From Sphingosinicella terrae (lineage in GTDB: Bacteria > Pseudomonadota > Alphaproteobacteria > Sphingomonadales > Sphingomonadaceae), in assembly GCF_003347635.1 (NCBI RefSeq), contig NZ_QDFY01000003.1:352278-416277 (forward strand): a DNA stretch of 64,000 nucleotides, read 5' to 3'. Below the pieces are notes generated by a model that did no database searches, was not told where the DNA came from, and saw only the letters and a list, made by a program, of their open reading frames with translations. Positions 7,816 through 16,252 of the stretch are shown here, one piece after another (position 1 is the stretch's first letter; every line of letters starts with the position of its first letter). A program made the translations under genes and the position numbers.

Positions 7816-8889
7816 TTGCCGCATAGGGAAACCTTGCTTGCCGACGGCTCGGTCGTGGCCGGGCTGGAGATCGGCGCGGCGGACCTGCTCGACCGGCTGG
7901 CCGCATCGGCCGCGCCCGGACGCGCCTTCCTGCGCGCGGCATGGTTCGCGGCGGCGGCGGGCGATCGGCCGCTGGTCACGCTGGCCGGGCGCTCAGCCGC
8001 GGGAGCGCCGTTCGCGGCGATCCCGCTCGTTTCCCGCCGGATCGGCCCGCTGTCGCTGCGGGAGCTTGCGGGCAGCTACTGGCCGTATCGCAGCTTCCCG
8101 CTCGCGGACGAAGCCGGCGTCACCGAGCTCGTGTCGATCCTGTCCTCGCCGGCGGCGCGTTCGGCCCTGGGCCATGCCTGGCGGATGGGACCGGTCCATT
8201 CAGACGATCCCGCGCTGCAGCGCGTCGCCACTGCGGCCCGGCAGGTGGGATGGATAGAGCTGAGACGATCCCTCGGCACCTGTTTCGTCGTCGATCTCGG
8301 CGCGATGCGGGCGGCGGGCCCGTGGCCGAGCACGAAGACGATGCGCAAGAATCGCTGGCTCGAGCGCCGGCTCGCGGAGATGGGTCCGCTCGAATTCCGG
8401 TCCGTGACCGGCAGTGGCTGGAGCCCTGAGAATCTCGCTCTTTTCGCTCAGGTCGAGCGAGAGAGCTGGGTGGCCCGCGAGGCGGATGCGCGCGATACGA
8501 AGTTCCTCGCCGATCGCAGCCGCAGGCTGTGGGAAGCCGTGATCCGGGACCCGGCCCTACGCGAGATGCTGGTGGGTTCGCTGCTCCTTGTCGGAGGAGA
8601 GCCGGCCGCCTTCACCTTCGGCCTGCGGTGCGGCGACCGGCTCCATGTCATCGCCAACAGCTATAGCGAGCGATTCCGCGAAGGCAGTCCGGGGCGGATA
8701 CTTCTCTATCGGGAGTTTCAAGCCGCCGCGGACGCGGGAGCGGTCACGATCGACTGGGGAGCGGGCGATCCCGGCTACAAGAGCGAGATGGGTGCCCGGC
8801 CCGGGCCGGAGATCGTCGATTGCCTGTTCGTCCGCAGCCGCGCCGCCGCTGCGATCGCGCGCCCGCTCTGGTGCAGGGGTAGCCGGTGA
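7816..8889 (+). CDS. FemAB/BioF2-like GNAT acyltransferase (CelD/BcsL type)
   Basis: A 357-residue two-lobed GNAT-like protein. Visible pieces include GSYWPYRSFPL in the first lobe, STKTMRKNRWLERRLAEMGP, WVAREADARDTKF, and the second-lobe blocks GGEPAAFTFGLRCGDRLHVI and GRILLYREFQ with IDWGAGDPGYK. These match the BioF2-like acetyltransferase domain found in cellulose and exopolysaccharide gene clusters, where it acylates sugars or peptidoglycan precursors. I prefer the TTG at 7816, which has an AAGGA site; extending to 7663 would overlap the divergent YaiI gene. Its stop overlaps the GTG of the following membrane protein gene by four bases. Confidence 0.75.
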   Translation: MPHRETLLADGSVVAGLEIGAADLLDRLAASAAPGRAFLRAAWFAAAAGDRPLVTLAGRSAAGAPFAAIPLVSRRIGPLSLRELAGSYWPYRSFPLADEAGVTELVSILSSPAARSALGHAWRMGPVHSDDPALQRVATAARQVGWIELRRSLGTCFVVDLGAMRAAGPWPSTKTMRKNRWLERRLAEMGPLEFRSVTGSGWSPENLALFAQVERESWVAREADARDTKFLADRSRRLWEAVIRDPALREMLVGSLLLVGGEPAAFTFGLRCGDRLHVIANSYSERFREGSPGRILLYREFQAAADAGAVTIDWGAGDPGYKSEMGARPGPEIVDCLFVRSRAAAAIARPLWCRGSR

Positions 8890-9998
8890 CGGCCGTGCCG
8901 CAGGCGACGGCGGCGAGCGCCCCGCGCCGGTTCGCGCACGCCGCCGCGACATGGCTTTCGGCGCCGGCCGGCCGTCGGGTGGGGTTGGCGGCGGTCGCGG
9001 CGCTTGCCGGTCAGGTCATCTTCGCTGCCTATGAAGTCTTCGGCCTCGGCCTTCCCTTGGTCAGGGAGTCTGCGGCGGCCTTCGCGCCGCATCAGCTCGC
9101 GCAAACGCTCTTCATCCTCGTCTTGGCCGTCTGGCTGGTCGATTCGCTTGTCCGGGCCCGGGCGCAGGACAGTCTGCTCGATCGGAGCAGCGCCGGATCG
9201 GTCTCGCTGACGGTGGGAGCCGCCGCGATCGCCGCAGGCCTTGTTTCCACCTGCCTCTTTCTGGCCGATCGGGACGCCTTCCATCTCGGCGCCCAGGAGG
9301 ATCGGCCGCTGGAATGGGCTTCGGCATTGCTGCTGTTGGTTGCCGCGGCCGGGATCGGTTTCGCGGTTCGTCGATATCGCCTGCGCCCGGTCGTCGCGGC
9401 GGCCGGTGCATTGATCCTGCTCGCGCTGGTGCTCATCGCCATGGAGGAGATCAGCTGGGGACAGAGGCTGCTCGGCTTCGCCACGCCCGACGCGCTGGCG
9501 GAGGTCAACTGGCAGGCCGAATTCAACCTGCACAACGTCCAGACCGATCTTTCCGAAACCGTCTATTATGTCGGCGCGATCGGCTTTCTCGCGCTCGCGC
9601 CGCTGCTTCGCGACCTGCTGCCGCTCGCCGCCACCCGCCACCCGCTGCTGGCTCTCGTCCCCGGCCGGGGCACGGCCCTCGCTGCGGCACCGGCGGTGTG
9701 GATGAATTACGGCCATTGGAACCTCTATTCGGTCCAGCTGGCGACCTGGCTTGCCCTCGCCGCCTACGCCGCCTGGGCGGCGGCAGCGTGGAAGCGCGGG
9801 CACCGCGGCGAGGCCGCGGCATTCCTGGCCGCAGCCGCGGCCGCGATCATCGGACAGGCGTTGTTCCTGGCCTTCGGCCGGTCGATGATCGACGTCCCCG
9901 ACGTCACCGAATATAAGGAATTCTTCATCGCGCTGGCCTTCGCCGTCTATGCGGCGTCGGTCGTCCGTTCTCCGGTCAGCGGCGCAACCGCCGCCTGA
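8886..9998 (+). CDS. Polytopic membrane protein with EEISWGQ motif
   Basis: A 370-residue inner-membrane protein with about eight hydrophobic spans. The most conserved-looking block is AMEEISWGQRLLGFATP followed by an NLHN motif about 25 residues later, a combination I know from uncharacterised membrane proteins in polysaccharide and lipid-modification clusters. A late WMNYGHWNLY block and an acidic DVPDVTEYKEF stretch could line an active site. It starts with GTG overlapping the stop of the FemAB-like gene, so the two probably work together in surface-glycan modification. Its 3' end overlaps the convergent acetyltransferase gene by 23 bases. Confidence 0.7.
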   Translation: MTAVPQATAASAPRRFAHAAATWLSAPAGRRVGLAAVAALAGQVIFAAYEVFGLGLPLVRESAAAFAPHQLAQTLFILVLAVWLVDSLVRARAQDSLLDRSSAGSVSLTVGAAAIAAGLVSTCLFLADRDAFHLGAQEDRPLEWASALLLLVAAAGIGFAVRRYRLRPVVAAAGALILLALVLIAMEEISWGQRLLGFATPDALAEVNWQAEFNLHNVQTDLSETVYYVGAIGFLALAPLLRDLLPLAATRHPLLALVPGRGTALAAAPAVWMNYGHWNLYSVQLATWLALAAYAAWAAAAWKRGHRGEAAAFLAAAAAAIIGQALFLAFGRSMIDVPDVTEYKEFFIALAFAVYAASVVRSPVSGATAA

Positions 9999-10884
9999 GC
10001 GCATCGCCGCCCCACGCTGCGAAAAGGTGCTTGGCGGTCGCCACGCCTCGATCGAACAGGTTGAGGGCGTGACCCAAGGCGAGATTGGTCGGATTGCGCC
10101 TGAGCAGCAGCAGGTCGACGCAATCGAGGCTGTCCGTCGCGAACTGCCGCTTGTGCTGGCCGTCGCCCTCGGTGAAATCGAACAGACGGAAGCGGTGTTC
10201 GTCCATGAGCAGCCGCATCGCCTCGAGCTGGAGTACCGTGCCGGGGGAAAAGGCCGCGAAACCGGGATCGTAGCCGAGATGGGCGTAGATCAGCGTCTCT
10301 CCCTCGGCAGGGGCGTAGAGGTAGCTGACCGGCCGCCGGTCGACGAACAGCAGCCAGGCGCGGACCTGGTCGCGGCGGGCCAGAGACTGCATCTCCGCCA
10401 CGGCGGCCTCGCCGTCCGGCAATCCGGCTCCCAGACGGCGTTCCTGGTAGGTGAGGGCTGACAGGGCTCGCGCCTGCCGATGGAATTCCTCCAATTCGTC
10501 GGGACGGCGATAGACGCGGAGGTCGAGCGATCCGCCCGATTGCTCCGCGAGCTTGCGCAGCTTGCGCTTCAAAGTCGATCGACTCTTGGCCGAGAAGCCG
10601 GCGAGGTAGGTGTCGAAGTCGAGGTCGAGCCGCGCGTAGCTGCGGACATAGGCCTGCCGGACGAAGAGGGCGAGATCGCCCGGCGCGGACATCGCATCGG
10701 CGTGGACGGCCGGCACGCCGGTGACGAGATAGCCGTCTGCCTCCGGCGAGAGGCACGGCAGCGCCGGCGGCATGCCGTCCAGGGCTTCATCGAGCCGCAC
10801 CCTGCGCCGGACGAGCCGGCGCCGAAGCGTCCATAAGGTGCGCGTGCCGACGCGCAAGGGCAGGGCCGTGTCAGAGGCCGGCAT
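9976..10884 (-). CDS. GNAT/BioF2-like acetyltransferase
   Basis: A 302-residue protein with the second type of FemAB-like fold: LDLDFDTYLAGFSAKSRSTL and LKRKLRKL in the first lobe, YRRPDELEEFHRQARALSAL, then RAWLLFVDRRPVSYLYAP and the acetyl-CoA-site region SPGTVLQLEAMRLLM with FDFTEGDGQHKRQFA. It is likely a cytoplasmic acyltransferase acting on a glycan or lipid-linked sugar. Its ATG lies inside the 3' end of the polysaccharide deacetylase gene (14-base overlap), so deacetylation and re-acylation of the same sugar is a reasonable guess. Confidence 0.75.
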   Translation of the reverse strand: MPASDTALPLRVGTRTLWTLRRRLVRRRVRLDEALDGMPPALPCLSPEADGYLVTGVPAVHADAMSAPGDLALFVRQAYVRSYARLDLDFDTYLAGFSAKSRSTLKRKLRKLAEQSGGSLDLRVYRRPDELEEFHRQARALSALTYQERRLGAGLPDGEAAVAEMQSLARRDQVRAWLLFVDRRPVSYLYAPAEGETLIYAHLGYDPGFAAFSPGTVLQLEAMRLLMDEHRFRLFDFTEGDGQHKRQFATDSLDCVDLLLLRRNPTNLALGHALNLFDRGVATAKHLFAAWGGDALRRRLRR

Positions 10885-11890
10885 AAGCCAGGTAGGAAAG
10901 CGCCGCTACCGGCGGCGGTGCAAGCAGGGCGGCGGCGGCGATCGCTGGCTTCTCGTAGCGGGCATGGCCCCAGGCCTGCTCGACATAGCGGGCGACCGTG
11001 CGCAGCGGTCGGGCCGGAAGCGGCGCGGACGGGAGATGCGGGCAGTCTATGCCGAGCGTGTCGAAGCGGACGGTGTCGAAGCGTGTTCGATTCCGGTCGA
11101 GGAAGGCGCAGAGACGGTCGAAACGCCGCCGGATGACGACGTTGGGCCGCCGGCCGTCGCGACTGGCAAGCTCGAAGCTGTGGCCGACGATCGTGACCAG
11201 GGGGTGAGCGTTGTCGGCGGCATGAAGGAGGGCTGCCTCCATCTCGTTCCGGGACAGTGCGCAGATCTGGAACGGGCGCAATCCGCCGTCGCGGCGCCGG
11301 ATTTGGGTGACCGGGACTTCCGTCACGCCGTCAGTCGCCAGCGGATCGATGAGCGAAGGATCGAGCGGCAGCGCGCTCGGCCAGGGATGGTCGGCGCCGC
11401 AATGACTGCTGTCATAGACGAAGCCGAGCTCGTGGAGCGCGGCCAGGGTGTCGGCATTGGCGGCAAAGCTGCCGGATCGAAAGGCGATCGGCCGTGGTGC
11501 CCCCGCCTCCATCAGCAAGTCGCGGCCGAGCGCGATCAGCCTGGCCTGTTCCGTCCTGTCGAACTGCGTCAGCTCGAAACGCGCCGCTTCGCCGCGGCCG
11601 GCCGAGAGATCGTGCCAGAAGCTGTGCAGGTGCAGCTGCACCTCCTGACCGGCGGCGAGGATCGGCTCGATCATTCGCCGAACCGGCTCGAGACCGTAGA
11701 CCATGGCGGGCATCGGATCGACGAAGAAGCAGGCCTTGAGCCGATGCTTGGCCAACTGCTCGAGCTGATAGGAAATGCCGACGCCCGCCGGTTCGCAGCT
11801 CAGCGCGAAATTGGGCCGCCAGTCCTCGCCCGGCACATGATGCCGCCAGGTGAGCTCGGTGTCGACCGTGAGGATGACGCGCGTCGTCAT
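10871..11890 (-). CDS. Polysaccharide deacetylase family protein
   Basis: A 339-residue NodB-type carbohydrate esterase. It opens with RVILTVDTELTWR (the metal-site Asp strand), has QVQLHLHSFWHDL-like text (VQLHLHSFWHD) for the His pair, FRSGSFAAN, and a late THIVGH-like VTIVGHSFELASR. There is no signal peptide, so it should act in the cytoplasm on a lipid-linked or nucleotide-linked sugar, as in exopolysaccharide clusters. It is the first gene of a two-gene unit with the downstream acetyltransferase. Confidence 0.8.
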   Translation of the reverse strand: MTTRVILTVDTELTWRHHVPGEDWRPNFALSCEPAGVGISYQLEQLAKHRLKACFFVDPMPAMVYGLEPVRRMIEPILAAGQEVQLHLHSFWHDLSAGRGEAARFELTQFDRTEQARLIALGRDLLMEAGAPRPIAFRSGSFAANADTLAALHELGFVYDSSHCGADHPWPSALPLDPSLIDPLATDGVTEVPVTQIRRRDGGLRPFQICALSRNEMEAALLHAADNAHPLVTIVGHSFELASRDGRRPNVVIRRRFDRLCAFLDRNRTRFDTVRFDTLGIDCPHLPSAPLPARPLRTVARYVEQAWGHARYEKPAIAAAALLAPPPVAALSYLAYAGL

Positions 11891-11947
11891 GCCCCGGCTC
11901 TATGCGAGGGAAATGAAGATAGGGCTAAGCCGCCGCCCCTTTCCTCT

Positions 11948-13624
11948 TCATCCGAACATCCGGGGGTCGGTCAGCGGCGTATCGAGGTCGCCGCGCACCG
12001 GTACCTTGGGTTTGGGCAGCCAGTCTGTCGGTCGTTCGATCATCCGCCGGACGTGCGGCGGTTCGGGGCCGATGTGGAGCTCGCGTGCTCGGCCGGTCGC
12101 CGCCAGCTCCGCCTCGGTGATGCGATTGTTGTGCCGGATGTACTCGACCCAGTTGGGAACCTGAAAGCGCTCGATCCACAATTGGGGATCGGCCACGTCG
12201 CGCAGCAGCGTCCAGCGCCGCGCTCCGCTCCGCCGGCGAATGAGCCGGCGCTCGCGCATGGCCTGCAGGAATTCGGGAATATCCTCCTCGCGGATCAGAA
12301 ACTCCACGGCGACGACGACCGGGCCGCTGCGTGGCTGGATATCGATCGCGGTATCGGGCGGGCGCCATTCCGGCCGGGGATCGAGATCGACCGCGCCCGC
12401 GTCGGGGAGGGGCAGCCGGAAGCCGATTGCGGCGCAGACGATGAGGGAAAGCGACGCGGCGATCAGCGCGGTCGGGACGTCTTGCGCGTCGGCGACGGAC
12501 CCCCACGTCCAGGCGCCGCCGGCCATGCCGCCGAACGCCGCCATCTGATAGAGCGACAGCGCCCGCGCCACCACCCAGCGCGGGGAGTTGAGCTGCACCG
12601 TGACGTTGAAAGTCGACAAGGCGAGCACCCAGGCGGCGCCGGCGAAGAAGAGGGCGCCCATGGTCGGGACGAGGTCGCGGCTCGCGGCCGCGGCGAGGGC
12701 ACCGGCGGCGAAGGCAAGGCAGGACCAGCGCACGATCCGCTCGGTGGTCAGCGCCAGCCGGAGCCGCGCGCTGAGAAGAGCGCCGGCGACGGCGCCGCCG
12801 CCGAAGGCGCCGAGCAGCAGGCCGAACGTGAGCGGCCCGCCGCCGACGAGGTCGCGCGCAATGAGCGGCATCAGGGCGCTGACGGCGCTGGCACCGAAGC
12901 CGAAGACGAGGCTCCGTCCGAGCACGAGGCCGATCGCCGGCGACATCGCGGCATAGCGGATGCCGGCGACGATCGCGACGCCCATCCGCTCGCGCGGCAG
13001 CCTCCGCTCGTGGCGGACGGGGCGCCAGCGGAGCAGGACGGCGAGGAGCCCGATATAGCTGACCGCGTTGACGAGGAACGCGATCACGGCCCCCGCCGCG
13101 GCGACGATGGCGCCGCCGATGGCGGGACCGAGGCTGCGGGCGATGTTGAAGCCCATGCTGTTGAGCGCGATCGCCGACGGCAGGTCCTCGCGCGACACCA
13201 TGTCGCCGACCGAAGCCTGCCAGGCCGGCCCGTTCATGGCCGCGCCGCAGCCGATCAGGAAGGTGAAGAGGAGCAGCAGCCAGGGCGTGATCCACCCGAG
13301 CCATGTGGCGGCGGCAAGCCCCACCGAGACGAGGAGCATGAAGGACTGGGCGAACAGCATCATCCGCCGCCGATCGAAATTGTCCGCGGCAGCTCCCGAG
13401 AAGAGCGAGAGGAGCATGATCGGCAGAGTCACCGACGTACTGACCAGTGCCACCATGTCCGCGGACCCCGAGATGGAGGTCATCATCCAGGCGGCGCCGA
13501 CCGACTGGATCATCCCGCCGAAATTGGAGGCGAGACTGGCGATCCAGATCGCTCGGAAGACCGGATGCCGCAACGGGGAGAGCATGCTTGCGGAGCTCGG
13601 TGGAGGCGGCGTTTCCCGGTTCAT
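11948..13624 (-). CDS. MFS transporter (MFS_3/DUF894) with C-terminal monooxygenase-like domain
   Basis: A 558-residue exporter. The first 400 residues carry about ten to twelve membrane spans, starting FRAIWIASLASNFGGMIQSV and including the MFS loop SGAAADNFDRRRMM and SLGPAIGGAIVAAAGA. Residues about 430-520 form a soluble domain (VVVAVEFLIREEDIPEFLQA, WTLLRDVADPQLWIERFQV) resembling the antibiotic-biosynthesis-monooxygenase fold often attached to this MFS branch. Relatives include enterobactin exporter EntS, but substrates are mostly unknown. The ATG at 13624 starts the typical protein; the frame is open upstream only because of high GC. Confidence 0.85.
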   Translation of the reverse strand: MNRETPPPPSSASMLSPLRHPVFRAIWIASLASNFGGMIQSVGAAWMMTSISGSADMVALVSTSVTLPIMLLSLFSGAAADNFDRRRMMLFAQSFMLLVSVGLAAATWLGWITPWLLLLFTFLIGCGAAMNGPAWQASVGDMVSREDLPSAIALNSMGFNIARSLGPAIGGAIVAAAGAVIAFLVNAVSYIGLLAVLLRWRPVRHERRLPRERMGVAIVAGIRYAAMSPAIGLVLGRSLVFGFGASAVSALMPLIARDLVGGGPLTFGLLLGAFGGGAVAGALLSARLRLALTTERIVRWSCLAFAAGALAAAASRDLVPTMGALFFAGAAWVLALSTFNVTVQLNSPRWVVARALSLYQMAAFGGMAGGAWTWGSVADAQDVPTALIAASLSLIVCAAIGFRLPLPDAGAVDLDPRPEWRPPDTAIDIQPRSGPVVVAVEFLIREEDIPEFLQAMRERRLIRRRSGARRWTLLRDVADPQLWIERFQVPNWVEYIRHNNRITEAELAATGRARELHIGPEPPHVRRMIERPTDWLPKPKVPVRGDLDTPLTDPRMFG

Positions 13625-13820
13625 CTCGCGGCTTCGGCCGGAGCGGCGGCCCGGCCTCGCGGCATGATCCGGCGCCGATCGGTCCTCGTCAATCTGTGCT
13701 CCTGCTTTCGTCACGGTCCGGCAACCGAACCACTCGCCCGTGGTTCCCTTACTGGCCCGTCCCGGGCGCCGCCGCCAGCCCCGGCCGGCGGGGAGGTCAG
13801 AACGGATCCTGCCGACGGGC

Positions 13821-14114
13821 TCAGACCTGCCGGACGATCCTCGCGAAGCGAGGATCATCGCGGACAAAGCCCATTCGCGGCGATTGCGCGAGATAGCCGG
13901 AGACGTCGACCTCGCGCGCCTCGTCCAGCGTCAGGAACAGCCACTCGCCGCTATGGCCATCGGTGCTGTCGCTGCATTCCCAGGCGAGCAGCATCGTCCG
14001 GCCGTGCCGATCGAAGCCGACCGCATGCGGCTCCACGACCAGGCTGTGATCGCCATAATAGATTTCGAGGCGGCAACCTCGCTCGATCGCATCGCAGGCG
14101 CTTTGCAGATGCAC
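13821..14114 (-). CDS. Small WYL-like domain protein
   Basis: A 97-residue protein from a GTG at 14114. Its fold signature is RLEIYYGDHSLVVEPHAVGF followed by GRTMLLAWE and WLFLTLDEAREVDVSG, which matches the beta-rich WYL domain (ligand- or nucleotide-sensing) found in transcription factors; here it stands alone without a DNA-binding part. The frame is open to an ATG at 14219 but the extra residues are Arg/Cys-rich and look non-coding. It is separated by 196 bases from the MFS gene and is divergent from wecB. Confidence 0.65.
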   Translation of the reverse strand: MHLQSACDAIERGCRLEIYYGDHSLVVEPHAVGFDRHGRTMLLAWECSDSTDGHSGEWLFLTLDEAREVDVSGYLAQSPRMGFVRDDPRFARIVRQV

Positions 14115-14266
14115 GGCCCGCTCTCCCCGGTTCCTTTTTCTGAACCTACAGGGAGTCGGGCGGTGGCGGAATATGCGGCAATTGCGGTGGGCCCGGCGGC
14201 CGCGACCGCATTGAGGCATGCTTAACCCCTTCGGGACTAAGGCGGCGCGACCAGCGGAGCTCGCCC

Positions 14267-15367
14267 TTGTCCGTCCAGAACGTCCACCTGATTGCCGCCG
14301 CGCGCCCCAATTTCATGAAGGTGGCGCCGCTGTGGCATGCCCTTGCCGCCGCCGCCGATTTCCGGCCGGTGCTCATCCATACCGGCCAGCATTACGACGC
14401 GAACATGTCGGCCGACATCCTCGCCGACCTCGGCCTTTCCGAGCCCGACTTCCATCTCGGCATCGGGTCGGGCAGCCATGCAGAGCAGACCGGCAAGGTC
14501 ATGATCGCCTATGGCGAAGTGGCGTCGGCACATCGCCCGGACTGGCTCGTCGTCGTCGGCGACGTCAACTCGACCCTCGCCTGCGCCATCACCGGCGTGA
14601 AGCTGGGCATCCCCACCGTCCACCTCGAAGCGGGCCTGCGCTCGCGCGACCGATCGATGCCGGAGGAGATCAACCGCATCGCCACCGATGCGGTCGCCGA
14701 CATCCTGTGGACGCCGTCGCCGGACGCGGACACCAATCTCGCCGCTGAAGGGGTCCCGGCCGATCGCGTCACGCGCGTCGGCAACATCATGCTCGACAGC
14801 TTCGAGATGAAGCGCCCGGCGATCGAAGCGGCGGCGGTGCCGCAGAGCCTGGGCTGCAACGGGCGCGGCTATGGCGTCGTCACGCTTCATCGGCCGGTCA
14901 ATGTCGACGATCCCGCGCAGCTCGGGCGGCTCGTCGACTGCCTGGCAGAGCTCCATGCCGAACTGCCGTTGGTCTTCCCGGTCCATCCCCGCACGGCGGC
15001 ACGCCTGGAGGCGGCCGGTCTCGACCGACGGCTTGCCGCCGCAGGCCTGCGCCTGCTCGAACCGCTGCCTTATATACGCTTCATGAGCCTCGTTTCCGGA
15101 GCACGCGCCGTCGTCACCGACAGCGGCGGCATCCAGGAGGAGACGACCTATCTCGGCATTCCCTGTCTTACCCTCCGGGAGTCGACGGAGCGTCCGATCA
15201 CCATCCAGCAGGGGACCAATCGGCTGGCGACGCCCGACGACGTGGTCGACCTGCTGCGCGCGGCGCTCGCGAGCGGCGGCCATGGAGAGGCCCCGGCCCG
15301 CCCGGAATATTGGGATGGACGCACGGCAGAGCGCTGCGTCGAGGATCTGCGGCGGCGAACCCGCTGA
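14267..15367 (+). CDS. wecB: UDP-N-acetylglucosamine 2-epimerase (non-hydrolysing)
   Basis: A 366-residue epimerase that interconverts UDP-GlcNAc and UDP-ManNAc in the cytoplasm, feeding surface polysaccharide synthesis. Clear family blocks are AAARPNFMKVAPL, HTGQHYDANMS, VVGDVNSTLAC, HLEAGLRSRDRSMPEEINR, VTLHRPVNVDD and the UDP-binding TDSGGIQEETTYLGIP with LRESTERPIT. The TTG start at 14267 has a CGGAG site eight bases upstream. The usual partner, ManNAc dehydrogenase, is not in view. Its stop codon directly abuts the stop of the convergent gene. Confidence 0.92.
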   Translation: MSVQNVHLIAAARPNFMKVAPLWHALAAAADFRPVLIHTGQHYDANMSADILADLGLSEPDFHLGIGSGSHAEQTGKVMIAYGEVASAHRPDWLVVVGDVNSTLACAITGVKLGIPTVHLEAGLRSRDRSMPEEINRIATDAVADILWTPSPDADTNLAAEGVPADRVTRVGNIMLDSFEMKRPAIEAAAVPQSLGCNGRGYGVVTLHRPVNVDDPAQLGRLVDCLAELHAELPLVFPVHPRTAARLEAAGLDRRLAAAGLRLLEPLPYIRFMSLVSGARAVVTDSGGIQEETTYLGIPCLTLRESTERPITIQQGTNRLATPDDVVDLLRAALASGGHGEAPARPEYWDGRTAERCVEDLRRRTR

Positions 15368-16156
15368 TCAGCAGCCGCCCGGGAAGCGGGAATCGCCGAC
15401 GACCGTATAGCTCTCGCCACGCCGCACGTAGCGTTCGGTGAACGTCTCGGATCCGCCATAGTCGATCTCGAAGCTGCGATCCCGCACGGGCCGGACGATC
15501 CGACCCTGGAGTTCGCTGGGCGCGGACCCGTCGACGATGGCCCCCGCATTGCTGAAGCCCAGCGGCACCTGCCCGCGCAGCCGAGGGCCGGCCGGATCCA
15601 ATTCGACCAGATTGGCCCAGCTGCAGGTGATGCCCTGTCCGGTGAACCCGCCTTCGTTGACGAGGACCGGATGGGCGGCGAGATCGCGCCTCACCGTCCA
15701 GCCGGTCGTGGCGTTGCCGAAGGAGGAGCCGGGCACCAGGCCTGGCCAGCGGCCGACCACCGCCAGGCCGCCCTCGGAGGTGCGGCGCAGATAATGGATG
15801 CCCAGCGCTCCGCTGCAGGCATGGCAATCGTCGACATTGTCGGCGCGGGTGATGAGGACGAGCAAGTCGCCAAGCGGCTCGATCGCTTCGGCGCTGACCC
15901 GGTAACGATTTTCCCCGACCGTCGCCTCGGCCGTGTCTGGGGCACCATAGACCGTGCGGAAAGCCTCGGCGATCGGCGGCGCCGCTGCGGATGGCGGTTC
16001 GGCCGGCGGCGGCAGGGCCGGGCCGGGACCCTGCGCCTGCGGGCCGCGCGCGGCTTCTCGCGCGCCGTTCTGCCGCCACACCAGCAGGCTGGCCCCGATC
16101 AGCACGATCAGCAGGGCGACGACAAGGAGCCATCGGGAGTTCGGCATCTTCGCCAT
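15368..16156 (-). CDS. Membrane-anchored hypothetical protein
   Basis: A 262-residue protein with an N-terminal signal anchor (WLLVVALLIVLIGASLLVW), a Pro/Ala-rich linker to about residue 62, and a periplasmic domain. The domain has a Cys pair in DDCHACSG, GIHYLRRT, and a second lone Cys in TCSWANLVEL. I do not recognise a family. The final residues FPGGC leave an unpaired Cys at the very C-terminus. It converges with wecB with no spacer and is followed on the same strand, 96 bases later, by the large glycan operon, from which it is probably separate. Confidence 0.6.
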   Translation of the reverse strand: MAKMPNSRWLLVVALLIVLIGASLLVWRQNGAREAARGPQAQGPGPALPPPAEPPSAAAPPIAEAFRTVYGAPDTAEATVGENRYRVSAEAIEPLGDLLVLITRADNVDDCHACSGALGIHYLRRTSEGGLAVVGRWPGLVPGSSFGNATTGWTVRRDLAAHPVLVNEGGFTGQGITCSWANLVELDPAGPRLRGQVPLGFSNAGAIVDGSAPSELQGRIVRPVRDRSFEIDYGGSETFTERYVRRGESYTVVGDSRFPGGC

Positions 16157-16252
16157 GCCTTCGATCTACCGGAGCGCCGGAGGGGTGTCATCCGCCCACC
16201 CGGCGAATAGCCCTGTTGCCGCTCGGCAGCCGGCCGGCCGCGCTTCGCGCGA

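Noticed and set aside
10772..14143. A 1123-residue plus-strand open frame
   Set aside because: It runs antisense to four clear minus-strand genes (acetyltransferase, deacetylase, MFS, WYL-like) and its protein is low-complexity Arg/Gly/Asp-rich with no domains.
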